Shown: positions 24,801-36,081, counted from the first letter of the stretch. The stretch: DNA of 64,000 nucleotides from Congeria kusceri (GCA_027627225.1 JAPFQT010000377.1:78501-142500); one strand, 5' to 3'. Notes: generated by a model from the letters alone, not told the origin. Translations and numbers: made by a program.

Positions 24801-26472
24801 GCCAGATTCTTGTTGTAGACTACTGGAATAAGAAATTAAAGCTGCTGGACCAGCAGTACAGGGTGCTTACTCATTGTGATGTGTCTACTTCTCCACAGGA
24901 CATATGTCATATAACACACAGTGAAGTTGCTGTTACTGTTGAGGATGCTAACACACATGAGATCCAGTTTATCTCTGTCAACAGTGGGCAGCTGGTGAAG
25001 GGCAGGAAGCTTCAGTTACAACATCACTGTTATGGTATCGCCCACCACCAGGGGGAGCTGTATGTCACTGGTACTACTGCAGTGTACAAGTACACCGTGA
25101 GTGGGAAACTGGTCAGCAAGCTGTATGAGGATACATCAGATAGTTATACAGGTAAGAATCATGGCGGGTTCATCCGGATATTATTAGAAATATGTATTAT
25201 AAAGTAATTGTAAGACTGCATAGTTGTAGAATGTACGTGTGTCAGTTTAAGTTTACAACAGCAGTTAAGAATGATTTTCAATATTATTGATTTATAGATA
25301 TAAGTTATCAGGCATTTTAACTGTCACTTCTGACTTCATGGCATGTCTATAAATAGACAGTGAGTGCAAATCCATGACACACTCTGTGACCTGCTGTTTA
25401 TATTTTGTGGTCTTCAAGTAAATATACATGCATTATTGTTTCATAAATCAGCGTGTTTCCAAATGTTATATGAAGTAAATAAACTTTATATTGATGTTGA
25501 AATTTGTTAAATTAATAGATTTGCATTTGTAAAACTGTTTAAATAACAATTGGCTTTTGTTACTTGTGTAGAAGAACAAGATAGAACAGTTTTATTTCAT
25601 GTTGTATTGAAACATATTTCCTGTTGTAAAAGCTTAACTGCTGTTATTATAATGTACATGTACATTTTATAAATATGTCAGCCTGTGTCAGCTATAGAAT
25701 AACACAGATGTCAGTAATCATGTACACATGTATAGAAAATCTATTAATACTGCATATGCCATAGTTGCATCAGCTGACACATTCATGTATACATGTATAG
25801 GAAATCTGTTATTACTGCATATAGTTACACATTAATGTATACATGTTCACTGTACCGTGTAATTGTTTCCATCTGTGTAATTGTGGTAGACTTCAATTCT
25901 AACTCACCAGTCAACATGTCAAACTTTTAGGCAATAAACTGATACAGAACCTTCCTGTCACACTAAAATATTTATTATTATTGGATTTTATGCAGATCTT
26001 TAAGATGCGTAATTGTCTGTTTAACAACACATTAATAATACAATGTCACTGCAGTTTGTTTATTAACATTATTAAACATTTAAAGTAATTTAATATCTTG
26101 ATGTGACTCTGTATTGCAGTATGGAGGTGTGCTGTGAGTCCCACTGGGGATCTGATATACATCCCCAACTGGTCCCAGTACAAGCTCCTCACCCTGGCCA
26201 GGGACGGGTCAGTATTCTCTACATTGGAGGACCCTGAACTACTAGGGCCAGATGCTGTACATGTGACACCTGCAGGCCAGGTGTTGGTCTGTGGATGGCT
26301 GTCGAACACTATCACACAGGTGGACAGGGAGGGCAGGAAGAAGCTGGCCACTGTGGCTGCACACAGGGATGGAGTGTGGATCCCATGGTCAGTCTGCTAC
26401 AACAGGCACACAGCCTCCATCATTGTGGGACAATATGACAACAACAACATCCTGGTGTTCAAAGTGCTATAG
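21524..26472 (+). CDS. RING-less TRIM protein: B-box1, B-box2, coiled coil, NHL-like propeller (3 exons)
   Basis: Exons 21524-21867, 24148-25151 and 26120-26472 join in frame (344 + 1004 + 353 = 1701 nt) to give 566 residues and a TAG stop at 26470-26472. Both introns have GT...AG ends, and the exon phases agree (AG|A encodes Arg115; G|TA encodes Val). Residues about 20-55 form a B-box1 (C21, C24, C37, C40, C45, C48, H52 and H55). Residues 86-114 form a B-box2 (C86, H89, C98, H101, C106, C109, H114). Residues about 120-290 are heptad-like and charged, a coiled coil. From about 300 to the end is an NHL/YVTN-like propeller with ICVLPDGQILVVDYWNKK and later GQVLVCGWLSNTITQVDREG. There is no RING, so direct E3 ligase activity is not expected unless it pairs with a RING partner. 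Such B-box-only relatives of TRIM56/TRIM45-like proteins are abundant in bivalves. Its role, perhaps scaffolding in innate immunity, is inference. Confidence 0.9.
22010..22455 (+). repeat. array element in TRIM intron 1, copy 3 (5'-truncated)
   Basis: It is related to the elements at 18731 and 19722 (ATTATGACCCTTGAATTATC, CAACAGTTTTCATCCAATCTTG). The right end is a hairpin CTGTTTT-A-AAAACAG (22434-22448), then CTCTTGT (22449-22455). The left hairpin is absent. Confidence 0.65.
22621..22686. repeat. short inverted repeat
   Basis: TTCTGATGCGT (22621-22631) is matched inverted by ACGCATCAGAA (22676-22686). It could be the ends of a tiny MITE or a cruciform-forming site. It lies in TRIM intron 1. 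Confidence 0.45.
22801..22915. mobile_element. 115-bp near-palindromic foldback element in TRIM intron 1
   Basis: A perfect 20-bp inverted repeat, TTGACTAGATGGCCATTGGA, lies at 22801-22820 and 22896-22915. A second inner inverted pair, TGATGTTTACTGG and CCAGTAAACATCA, continues the stem. The two halves are related nearly to the centre, apart from small gaps. It is too short to encode anything. It resembles a small foldback MITE; the target duplication is not evident. Confidence 0.65.
23107..23252. mobile_element. possible short MITE with inverted ends
   Basis: GCTGCGTGTAAATTGTTATG on the left is matched imperfectly by the inverse of ATAACAATTTATGATGCTGC on the right; TAAATTGTTAT is the strong core. 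It is about 146 bp, lies in TRIM intron 1 and is non-coding. Confidence 0.4.
23535..23936. mobile_element. possible MITE with long CCGCAT-rich inverted ends
   Basis: The left end reads GGGCGCTTTTCCGTA, then several ATCCGCAT units. The right end, read inverted, gives GGCCTCTTTTCCATATGTCC followed by the same ATCCGCAT-type units. The arms are about 50 bp and roughly three-quarters matched by eye. A locally GC-rich interior (near 23640-23670) stands out from the intron. The 87-codon open frame across it has no domain. Confidence 0.45.
24148..25151 (+). CDS. TRIM-like gene exon 2 (coiled coil and start of the propeller)
   Basis: The acceptor is ATCGTTTTCAG and the donor TATACAG|GTAAGA. It begins by completing Arg115 and continues QCAQVKLILESLQKQ. 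A 21-bp in-frame tandem duplication near 24686-24727 gives the repeated peptide KVFRVQG/KVFRVKG just before the propeller (about residues 295-308), a small recent-looking expansion. Confidence 0.9.
26120..26472 (+). CDS. TRIM-like gene exon 3 (end of the propeller, stop)
   Basis: The acceptor is CTGTATTGCAG. It encodes VWRCAVSPTGDLIYIPNWSQ and later propeller strands, ending DNNNILVFKVL and TAG. The antisense open frame over the same bases is a shadow. No canonical AATAAA was found close downstream; the 3' UTR length is unknown. Confidence 0.9.
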
Positions 26473-27400
26473 CTTACTTTTACATGTATCAGACATTTGT
26501 ATAATAACAAATGTGTTAATTTTAAAATGACATTATGTATTTATATTGAAACTGATGTATTGTGTAATGTATTATTTTGCAAATTTATGTATTGTGTATT
26601 GTGTTATGTTTTAAAACACCATTGTTGTTTAGGATCTACAATATGTTTGTATAAACAATATTTTTATCTTAAAATGACAGTGTATTTTTGGACATCGGAA
26701 CTGATATTCTACCGTCTGTGTCTTACATAAATGTTATTGCATTTTACATAACTTAACCAGTTAACATATACTGTATGCCAAACGACAAAAACAATTTTCG
26801 TTTAGAAGTTAATGTTTGTACATAAATATTTAAACATGTACATGACACTTGCTATTTTTAGACTGACTGTCATTTCTACATACATGTTAGAAATTTATTT
26901 GATCAATTACTTCAAAACATGACACTGATATGTTATATTAATACTTGAATTTGAAATACGAAGGATTTTTTAACTTTCTCCAGTAAAAAGACATTGATCT
27001 TTTGAGTATTGTTTACTTCAAAGATAGAAAATGAATATATAATGTGAAATTGGTTAATTTCATTATGTTTAATGCTGGTAATGATTTAACATCGTTTATT
27101 TTTACATCGATACTTGTGCTTGCAGTTAAATAGATAGTTAAATAGATGACTAAATAGATAATCATTACACATCTAGAATGATTTGTAGACTTTTATCAGA
27201 TACTTAGCTATGATTTTCTGTTGTTTTTTGTGTGCAGTACTTGTGGTACAAACTACTTGGGTCAGAGTGAGTGCTGCCCTGATTGAGCTATATGTTTAAG
27301 AGCAATCTGTTGAACAGTATCTTTATAACTCACAGTTTAATATTGTTTGTTTCCAACTGTCTTTTGAGAGTTTAGTTTATCCGTCTCAAAAAACACTTCT
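26473..27400. other. TRIM 3' flank; no further gene recognised
   Basis: AT-rich sequence, presumably 3' UTR then intergenic. A short exon-like stretch at 27240 behind TTTTTGTGTGCAG would encode TCGTNYLGQSECCPD and a stop, but nothing upstream in this strand fits it. Confidence 0.4.
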
Positions 27401-29740
27401 ACATCAATGACCAGGTTGAACTAGAAAAAATAGACACCTTATCGAAAAATTTATCCACCATCTTTCTGGAAAGTTTTCAACACCAAGTGCTCAGAACGCA
27501 AAAAGTGAGGTTGCGAAATAGATTTTGAAGGCAAACGTGAAACAAAGATCGACGTGGCACTCAACGGATGGAGCACATACTTCTAGAAACTGTATTCGTT
27601 TACAAAGAACCCTGAGTTTGACGCCAACCACAAACAGTTTGTAGATGAATGTGTAACATCGTATCATAAGCTATCAAGCAAAAATCATCCCGACCGAGAG
27701 CTTTCCTACGAAACAGGCAACAGAGGACTGCAAAGGCTAATCAATTGTCATCTGATGAACAAAGGTGCCATCATCACCCATGAGTACCCGAAGTATGGTG
27801 ACTTTGAATTGACACCTTTTCTAGATACTGTTTAATTCAATAATTTCCAACGAAAAAATGCCTGTCAGTTTCAAGCATGGCCTTACAGTGACATAACGCA
27901 AAGAAAATATGGAAACACTTAACAGACTCTTCTTACAGCTACAGAGCCATATCACTTCCACCAGCGGTATCAAAATTGTTTGAAAAGCTGTTAATTCACC
28001 ACATCGAGAATACACCAACTCTGTCAAAGTTAAAAAAACCTGCAGTATGGATTCTCGTGCATGAGTCAAGTAGCCTGTGATTTCTGCTGCAAACGTGGAA
28101 GCAGTCTGCACATATCATGATGCGCAGTCTGCACTCGATAAAGTATGGACAAATGGGCTTATGTACAAATTGAATCACATCGGAATTAACAGTAAAATGC
28201 TGAGAATTATATCAGACTCATATCAACATAGCACAAGCGATGTCATCTCACGTGGATGCGTGGCAGAGCCCATCCCAATCCAGCAGGCTACCAGACATCT
28301 CAAGGAAAATAACCCTACGACAGAGACAGCACCAAACAGCCGATTGGAGGTATGCTCATATCCCTGTCACGCAGAGTCCACAAGATATGGTAAAAACTTA
28401 ACCTTTCTGCAAAGCTATTTACCATAGCTTGGACACATTGACCTGACACTCGTGAACTCTATTAGCATTGATTACGCGCTTGAATTATTACCTATATTTA
28501 TATTCGGATTTGTTCCGACATGTGTTTCATGCGTTTAATGACACAATAACTGTATTTTTAATGGAATACTCTTACATAAATTTTATGCGATTCCAATACA
28601 GAAGCTAAGTATTCACCGTAACGGACTAGTAATATATTTGTGCATAAAGGTCAGTGTCAGGTTAATGTGTCCAAATAATCACCACTTTTCTTCCCAAAAC
28701 ACTTTAGGATGCAAGCTATGGGACACGATCACCAATGCAGAGATGCAGCAGTTAGAAATAGCCATCACTACTTCCTGAAACATGCTCAAGATCTGCCCCA
28801 TCTTTCTAGCCTGGACACTGTTACCTCTCTGATGGGAATGTCATCTCTTGAAGCTAACATCGACCTCCAAAAACAAATTTTTCTGGGAACACTATGTCCT
28901 TTTCCTCAAAATGAGCCGTGCCACATTCTGTTCACCTACCGACTGTCAGAGCTGTGCGAACACAGGAACCTGGGCTTCATACCAGATACCATGGGATTAC
29001 TTAACAAATATCAGCTACAACATAACATGACACACTTTAAAATAAAGGGGCATTTGCAACAAAAGCATCATGGAAGTCAATCTGTAAGCAGGCAATACAG
29101 TCGTATGAGGAAGGACAGTGTCGCACTCGACTAGAACAAGACAGGGATTTTGATTTCTTATAGAAGCCTCACTGCAGCCACCAAATGGAAGGTATCAAGG
29201 ATCCGCCCAGACAGCCGCAAACTCGGTAAGTTCCTGACCTGCTCGTGTTGCAAGAGACTGCCTGGATCAGCCCAAACTGGAACACATTTTATCCCACCGT
29301 TCACCATCCGATGAGATATCCTAGCTGCCCATATTCTTTGACAAAGATGTTTACTAGGGTTACCAGCTGGCGAACATCTACGACAAACTCCACACTCAGA
29401 ACTGATGTCATATCTCCTCGTCTCACTACACTACATCGTCTCAGTAGAACACAACCAACATTTTTAATTACGTGTCAGGAATCATTATAGCTGAGAATTT
29501 GTGCAGTAATTTCACAGCTTAAAAGATGGACCTTTGCTTATATATTAATGTTGTTAATTTCCGTGTTTTTATTGTTATCGTGAATATAGCGAAATCTTTA
29601 CGACTAAAATAACCGGTATTAGCTATATGATTCATATTAATATATTATATTCATTGTGTAGTGCCTTTTCTCATGTTTATGCATGTTTGTACATTTTATT
29701 TCCTATGAATTTTCTGTGCTATATAAATGATGTATGTTTA
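27400..29740 (+). pseudogene. decayed non-LTR retrotransposon (LINE), reverse transcriptase and C-terminal region
   Basis: Pieces of one polyprotein are readable in shifting frames. NSIISNEKMPVSFKHGLTVT (about 27827) precedes the RT palm. QYGFSCMSQVACDF follows at about 28040. The motif-A region DAQSALDKVWTNGLMYKL lies at about 28113-28170. A C-terminal block with LPHLSSLDTVTSLMGMSSLE, ILFTYRLSE and LGFIPDTMGLLNKYQL lies at 28709-29130. The spacing and wording match APE-type LINEs common in molluscs. Multiple stops and frameshifts, plus a MITE inserted at 28429-28674, make it inactive. The clade cannot be fixed by eye. Confidence 0.75.
28429..28674. mobile_element. 246-bp MITE inserted in the LINE
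   Basis: Terminal inverted repeats of 22 bp (28429-28450 and 28653-28674) begin TTGGACACATT and differ at one position. The interior is AT-rich and non-coding. LINE-coding similarity stops just before it and resumes after it, which supports insertion. No clear target duplication could be assigned. Confidence 0.7.
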
Positions 29741-29796
29741 TCTAATATACATTAAATTCATTTACGTAATATGATTATTGTTCTATTGTTATTTTT

Positions 29797-32406
29797 AGCT
29801 CACCCGAGCTCAACGTGCTCATGATGGGCTTTTGTGATTGCCTTTTGTTTGTCGTGTGTCGTCCGTCCTGTATCGTCAACATTTACCTTGTGAACACTCT
29901 AGAGGCCACATTTATTGGCCAATCTTCATGAAACTTGGTCAGAACATTTGTCCCAATGATATCTTGGCCAATGATGAGATCGGGACATGTGGGGTCAAAA
30001 ACCAGGTCACAAAGGGACGAAAAAGCTTGTGAACACTAGAAGTCATATTTTTTTCCCAATCAACATGAAACTTGTTTAGAACATTTGTTCTTAAGATATC
30101 TCAACCGAGTTCGAAAATTGTTCCACTCCAATGAAAAACATGGCTGCCACAGGGCGGGGCAGTTCTCCTTATATGGCTATATGGACAACTTTGACAAGCT
30201 TGTGAACACTCTAGAGGCCACATTTATTGCCCAATCTTCATGAAATTTGCCCAGAACATTTGTCATAATTATTTATCGGACGTCTTTGAAACTTGGTCAT
30301 GTGGGTTCAAAAACTGGGTCAATAGATGAAATTGAAGAAAAAGCTTGTGGACACTCTAGAAGTCACATTTTTTGCCCAATCAACATGAAACTTGCTCAGA
30401 ACATTTGTTCTTATGATATCTCGATCGCTTGCGAATATGGTTCCGCTCCGTTGAAAAACATGGTCACCAGGGGGCGGAGCAGTTTTCCTTTTATGGCTAT
30501 AGAAAAAGCTTGTGAACACTCTAGAAGTCACATGTTTTGCTCAATCAACATGAAACTTGCTCAGAACATTTGTTCTTATGATATCTCGGCCGAGTTCGCA
30601 AATGGTTCCGGTTCATTGAAAAACATGGCCGCCAGGGGGTGGGGCAGTTTGCCTTATATGGTTATAGAAAAAGCTGGTTCCACTCCGTTGCAAAACATGG
30701 CTGCCACGGGGTGAGGACGTTTTCCTTATATGGCTATATTGAAAACTTTAAAAAGCTTGTAAACACTCTAGAAGTTACATTTATAGCCCAATGAACATGA
30801 AACTTGCTCAGAAAATTTGTTCTTATGATATCTATGCCGAATTCTAAAATAGTTCCGCTCCTTTGAAAAACATGGCTGCCAGGGGGCGGGGCAGTTTTCT
30901 TTGTCTATAATAAAAGCTTGTGAATGCTCCAAAAGTCACATTTTTTGCCCAATCAACATAAAACTTGCTCAGAACATTTGTTCTTATGATATGTCAGCCG
31001 AGTTTAAAAATAGTTTCATTCCGTTGAAAAACATGGCTGCCACGGGGCGGGGCAGTTTTTCTTGTATGGCTCAATTAAAAACTTTAAAAAAGTTTGTGAA
31101 CACTCTAGAGGCTACATTTATTGCCCAATCTTCATGAAACTTTTGTCCCAATGATATATCGAACCAGTTCGAAAATGGGTAATGTGGGGTCAAAAACTAG
31201 GTCACTAGGTCAAATTGAAGAAAAGCTTGTGAACACTCTAGAAGTGACAATTTTTAGTCCAATGAACATGAAACTTGCTCAGAAACATTTGTTCTTATGA
31301 TATCTAGGCCAAATTTGAACATGGTTCCTCTCCGTTGAAAAACATGGCCACCAGAGGGCGAGGCAGTTTTCCTTATAATGCTAAGTAATAAGCTTGTGAA
31401 CGCTCCAAAAGTCACATTGTTTGCCCGATCAACATGAAACTTGCTCAGAACATTCATTCTTATGATATCTCGGCTGAGTTCGAAAATGCTACGTTGAAAA
31501 ACATGGCTGCCAGGGGAAGGGGCAGTTTACCTTTTATGGCAATATTGAAAACTTTATGAAGCTTGTGAACGCTCTAGAGGCCACATTAATTGCCCAATCA
31601 TCATGAAACTTGCCCAGAACATTTGTTCTAATAATATATCGAACAAGTTTGGAACTTGGTCATGTGGGGTCAAAAACTAGGTCACTAGGTCATATAAAAT
31701 AAAAAGTTTGTGAACACCCTAGAAGTTATATTTTTTACCCCAGTCTTCTTAAAACTCACTCAGAACATTTGTTTCAATAATATCTCAAACAAGTTTGAAA
31801 CTGGGTCTTCTAGGGTCAAAAACTAGCACACCCAAGCGTAATTGAAGAAAAAGCTTGGAAACACTCTAGAGGCCACATTTGTAGCCCAATCATCATCCAA
31901 CTTGCTGAGAACATTTTTCTTAATGATATCTCAACGAATTCGAAACTGGGTCATGTGGGGTTAAAAACTAGGTCCCCAGGTCCAATTGAAGAAAAAAGTT
32001 TGTAAGAAAAAACTTGAACACACTAGAAGTCATATTTTTTGCCCAATCTTCTTGAAACTTGCTCATAACATGTATTTCAATGTTATCTCGGATGAGTTCG
32101 AAACTGGGTCATGTGGGGTAAAAAACTAGGTCACCAGACCAAATTAAAGAAAAAGCTTGTGAACATTCTAGAGGACACATGTATAGGCCAATCATAACAA
32201 AATTTGCTTAGAACATTTGTCGCAATCATATCTGCAACAAGTTCGAAACCAGGTGACATGTGGTAACAAGCTAGGTCAACCGGTCAAATTGAAAAAAAGC
32301 TTGTGAACACCAAATTTTTAGCCGAATCTTCATGAAACTTGCTCAAAACAGTTTAGTTCCTTAGCCCCTGAGGTGGGCGACCTAGGGCCTTGTGGCTAAC
32401 TTGTTA
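29797..32406 (+). mobile_element. hairpin-bounded array element, AGCTCACC type, CTTGTGAACACTCTAG monomers
   Basis: The left palindrome spans 29797-29830 (AGCTCACCCGAGCTCAACGT and its inverted partner), preceded by a T-run. The array holds about 15 monomers of two interleaved kinds. Both start CTTGTGAACACTCTAGA and carry ATGAAACTTGCTCAGAACAT and ATGATATCTCGGCC. One kind ends TCAAAAACTAGGTCACTAGG. The other ends TTGAAAAACATGGCTGCCA and GGGCGGGGCAGTTTTCC. The right end GGTGGGCGACCTAGGGCC then GTGGCTAACTTGTT (to 32406) is a diverged form of the right end at 17634-17665. The 155-codon frame at 30247 is repeat translation. Confidence 0.75.
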
Positions 32407-32815
32407 ATCTGTGTTATCTGTTATCTAAAATAAAAATATTTTATAAGACAAGTCACAAACCATATATTCTGAGTGTGAATACAATTTTGATTATTTCACC
32501 TTTGTCTTTGATGTTATTTATAAACATTGAAAACACATATCTGATTACCGCTACATTGTTCTGTGACAAGTTAATAATATTCAGATAATGATTACATTAA
32601 AGGGTCCTGTTCACAGATTGATGAAGTGAAAATTGTTCAACTTTTTGTCACCGATTCCAAAACTAAAAGCACAGTCTATACAAAAATAACACTATGGACC
32701 TAGAAATATACTCTAAAAACCGTTTTGGTTTAAACAATGGAATAGGTAGGAGTGTTTCTGTTAATTTCGTTGAAATTGTTGACAATACAGGAGAACACTG
32801 AAGTAAATAATGCAA

Positions 32816-32888
32816 GTCGGAATGGCCGAGTGGTTAAGGTGATAGCCTTTAAATCCGGATGTCCCGGATTCGAACCCCGGGTGGGACC
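32816..32888 (+). tRNA. tRNA-like sequence, Ser/Leu-type D arm; probably a pseudogene or SINE head
   Basis: The A-box region TGGCCGAGTGGTTAAGG (32823-32839) matches the D arm of class II tRNAs exactly. A B-box-like GATTCGAACC lies at about 32867-32876. The predicted acceptor arms pair poorly (GTCGGAA with GTGGGAC), the anticodon stem does not form, and at 73 nt it is too short for a class II tRNA with a variable arm. A T-run follows (32891-32896). I read it as a degenerate tRNA or tRNA-derived SINE piece, not a working gene. Confidence 0.45.
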
Positions 32889-32896
32889 AATTTTTT

Positions 32897-33206
32897 AGCT
32901 CACCTGAGTACAACATGCTGATGGTGAGCTACTGTGATCACCTTTTGTCGGTCGTGCGTCGTGAATCGTTTGTCATTCGTGATCAACATTAACCTTGTGA
33001 ACACTCTAGAGGCTACATTTGTTGCCTAATCTTCATGAAACTTGCTCAGAACATTTGTCCCAATGATATCTCAGACGAGTTTGAAACAAGGTCATGTAGA
33101 GTCAAAAACTAGGTCACTAGGTCAAGTTGAAAAAAAGCTTGTGAACACTTTAGAAGTCACATTTTTTGCCCAATCAACATGAATCTTGCTCTGATCATTT
33201 GTTTTT
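32897..33206 (+). repeat. AGCTCACC-type array element, truncated
   Basis: The left palindrome spans 32897-32930 and starts in the T-run that follows the tRNA-like sequence. One and a half monomers of the CTTGTGAACACTCTAG kind follow and are cut at 33200 by the next element's T-run and palindrome. This could be a nested insertion. Confidence 0.65.
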
Positions 33207-34563
33207 AGCTCACCTGAGCACAACGTGCTCATGGTGAGCTTTAAAAATCGCCTTTTGTCCGTCGTGCGTCGTGTGTCGTGTGTCAACATTTTCATTCAAA
33301 GAACATCTCCTCCTAAACCGCTGGGCAGATTTTCACCAAACTTCACAGGAATGATCCTTGGGAGACCCTCTTTCAAAATTGTTCAAATCGTTCCGGTCCT
33401 CTGCATTTGTAGGTCACCAGAGCTAAAAATAGATTTAAAAACGGAAAACTTTAAAAATCTTCTCTGAAACCACAAGGCTTGGAGCTTTCATATTTGATAT
33501 GTGACATCCTCTAATGGTCCTCTACAAAGATTGTTCAAATGATGCCCCTGGGGTCAAAACTGGCCACGCCCCGGGGGTCACATGGTTTATATAGACTTGT
33601 ATAGCAAAATGACTTTAAAAATCTTCTCCCCTGAAACCCCAAGGCCTAGAGGTTTCATATTTGGTATGTAACATTGTATAGTGTCCTCTACAAATATTGT
33701 TCAAATTATGCCCCTGGGGTCAAAACTGGCCACACCCCAGGGGTCACATGATTTATATAGACTTGAATAGCAAAATGACTTAAAAAGTCTTCTCCTCTGA
33801 AACAGCAAGGCCCAGAGGTTTCAGATTTTTGGTATGTAACTTTGTATAGTGGTGCTCTACAAAGATTGTTCAAATGATGCCCTTGGGGTCAAAACTGGCC
33901 ACGACCCGGGGGTCACATGGTTTATATAGACTTGAATAGCAAAATGACTTTAAAAATCTTCTCCTGAAACCACAATGCCCAGAGGTTTCATATTTGGTGT
34001 GTAGCATTGTATAGTGGTCCTCTACAAAGATTGTTCAAATGATGCCCCTGGGGTCAAAACGGGCCACGCCCCTGGGTTCACATGGTTTATATAGACTTGT
34101 ATAGCAAAATGACTTTAAAAATCTTCTCTGAATCTGCAAGGCCTAGAGGTTTCATATTTGGTATGTAACATTGTATAGTGGTCCTCTACAAATACTGTTG
34201 AAATGATGTCCCTGGGGTCAAAACTGGCCACAACACGGGGGTCACATGGGTTATATAGACTTAAATACCAAAATGACTTTTAAAATCTTCTCTGATACCG
34301 CAAGGCCTAGAGTTTTCATATTTGGTATGTAACATTGTGTAGTGGTCCTCTACAAAGATTGTTCAAATGATGCCCCTGGGGTCAAAACTGGCCACGCCCC
34401 GGGGGTCACATGGTTTTTAAAGACTTGAATAGCAAAATGACTTTAAAAATCTTCTCCTCTGAAACCGCAAGGCCCAGAGGTTTCATATTTGGTATGTAAC
34501 ATTGTATAGTGATCCTCTGCAAAGATTGTTCAAATGATGCCCCTGGGGTCAAAACTGGTCATT
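33207..34563 (+). repeat. AGCTCACC-type array element with about 165-bp GGCCTAGAGGTTTCATATTTGG monomers
   Basis: The left palindrome spans 33207-33240 (AGCTCACCTGAGCACAACGT and its inverted partner) and runs into about seven monomers with GGTATGTAACATTGTATAGT, GATTGTTCAAATGATGCCCC and GGGGTCACATGGTTTATATA. The same left end and the same monomer occur at 15922-16745. The right end is lost: at 34563 the sequence changes to unrelated DNA without the CTCTTGT hairpin. Confidence 0.75.
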
Positions 34564-34690
34564 CAACCTGATTTTAAGCCTATCTTTGTTGAATGTAAAA
34601 ATAGCAAAATTACAGTTGATGAAATGTTTGAACTAATTAGAAACAAAAATAAAGTAGTGTTTTCATTTTTAACCCAAGAAAATAGTTAAG
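34553..34690 (+). pseudogene. short coding-like fragment, unrecognised
   Basis: An open segment reads IQPDFKPIFVECKNSKITVD then EMFELIRNKNKVVFSFLTQE before a TAG. It has balanced, protein-like composition unlike the flanking repeats. It has no start or splice signals and abuts the broken end of an array element. It may be a retroelement scrap. Confidence 0.25.
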
Positions 34691-34699
34691 ACTGCCTAG

Positions 34700-35400
34700 C
34701 GTATTAAGCAGTTAGTATTAATATCCGGTAAATAAACAAATAAATACAGTTAATAATAAATGTATTGTGTTTTTAAAAGGTCTAAGGCTGGCGATGATTA
34801 TTTGATTGTAACAATTATTATGATTTTTTAATGATTTTCTTTGTTTATTAACATTAAATGTTGACTTGCAATCATTATGGACTATTGTGATGCTGCATTT
34901 AGCAAAAGATTAACATTAACTTAGTATGTCTTTATGATAATTAACATATTTATTATGATTTTAATAATATTTTTTTTTCACAATGTGTTGAACTTTTATT
35001 TACTGAACATGTACATGTCCTGTCCATTATTTTTGTATGTGTTAATACTAACACCATCACTATAATTACTCCTCCGATTACTACTAACACAATTACCGCA
35101 ATCATCGTTGAAAAAAACAACATATTGTTTCCATTTATTAACAAACATTAGTATGTGAGTAACTAACAAACTAAAAGCAACACTGTTTTGAAACGTTAAT
35201 CTTACACATTTTGCCTTTAACATGTAAGCAAAGTAAGAAAACATGTATTTACTTGTCTCCTACGATATATATTTTTATTCAAAGAGTGCATGCTAAGTAT
35301 GAAAGGAAAACACTTTCAATATCTCAAGTCAGGTTTATAACTACTGTGTTAATTAAGTATTTAAACACAAAGAAATTCACGTTTTAACATCTTGCTCAAA
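34700..35400. other. no gene recognised
   Basis: AT-rich sequence. It contains one early copy (about 35040-35105) of the phrase ATCACTATAATTACTCCTCC followed by ACTACTAACACAATTACCGC, which recurs inside the ACT arrays at 36870 and 37640. Confidence 0.4.
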
Positions 35401-35560
35401 TTTACCGCTCAGATAGCGCCAACATGCCAAGGCTTGATATATGGCTATTAATGACCACAAAGGGACCATTAAATTTGGCTGCAGTAGCTGTTCTAATGAA
35501 GGCTAACTGCACTTGAAAGCAATACACACCAAAATAACATCAACTTGCTACAACTACTGA
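35340..35560 (+). repeat. conserved head module upstream of the ACT array (copy 1)
   Basis: Non-repetitive sequence with ATGCCAAGGCTTGATATATG (35424-35443), CCATTAAATTTGGCTG and GCAATACACACCAAAATAAC. Related sequence lies at 40860-41000, 45690-45900 and 59560-59720. In the first three the module is followed on the same strand by an ACT-rich tract. Confidence 0.6.
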
Positions 35561-35569
35561 AACTACCAC

Positions 35570-36018
35570 TATCATTATTTTTACTACTGCAGTAATTCTT
35601 CATATTCTATAACAACATCAACATCTACTACAACAACAACAACAACTACTACTACTACCACTACTAATTATTCTACTACTAATACTGCTTTTGCTGATGC
35701 TGCTGCTTCTACTACTACTACTTCTGCTGCTGCTGCTACTACTTCTACTGCTACTACTACTACTACTACTACTACTGCTACTACTACTACTACTACTTCT
35801 ACTACCTCGACTGCTACTACTACTAATTTTACTATATTGTTATAGTTATAATTGTACTACACTACTGCACTATCGTCACCACTACTACTACTACTCCCAA
35901 TACCACTACCATTACTACTCCTTCAACTACTAACATAATTACCGCTATCTGTTTACTACTGCAGTACGTCTTCAAATTTTATAACAACATCAACCTCTAC
36001 AACAACAACAACAACTAT

Positions 36019-36081
<63 letters not shown>

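Noticed and set aside
27239..27290. Possible terminal exon encoding TCGTNYLGQSECCPD and a stop after TTTTTGTGTGCAG
   Set aside because: Only 15 codons, no partner exon in phase upstream, and it lies between the TRIM gene end and a LINE.
30247..30714. A 155-codon open frame with repeating KACEHSRSHIFCPINMKLAQ units
   Set aside because: It is a translation of the CTTGTGAACACTCTAG monomer array; the period equals the DNA monomer and stops appear in neighbouring monomers.
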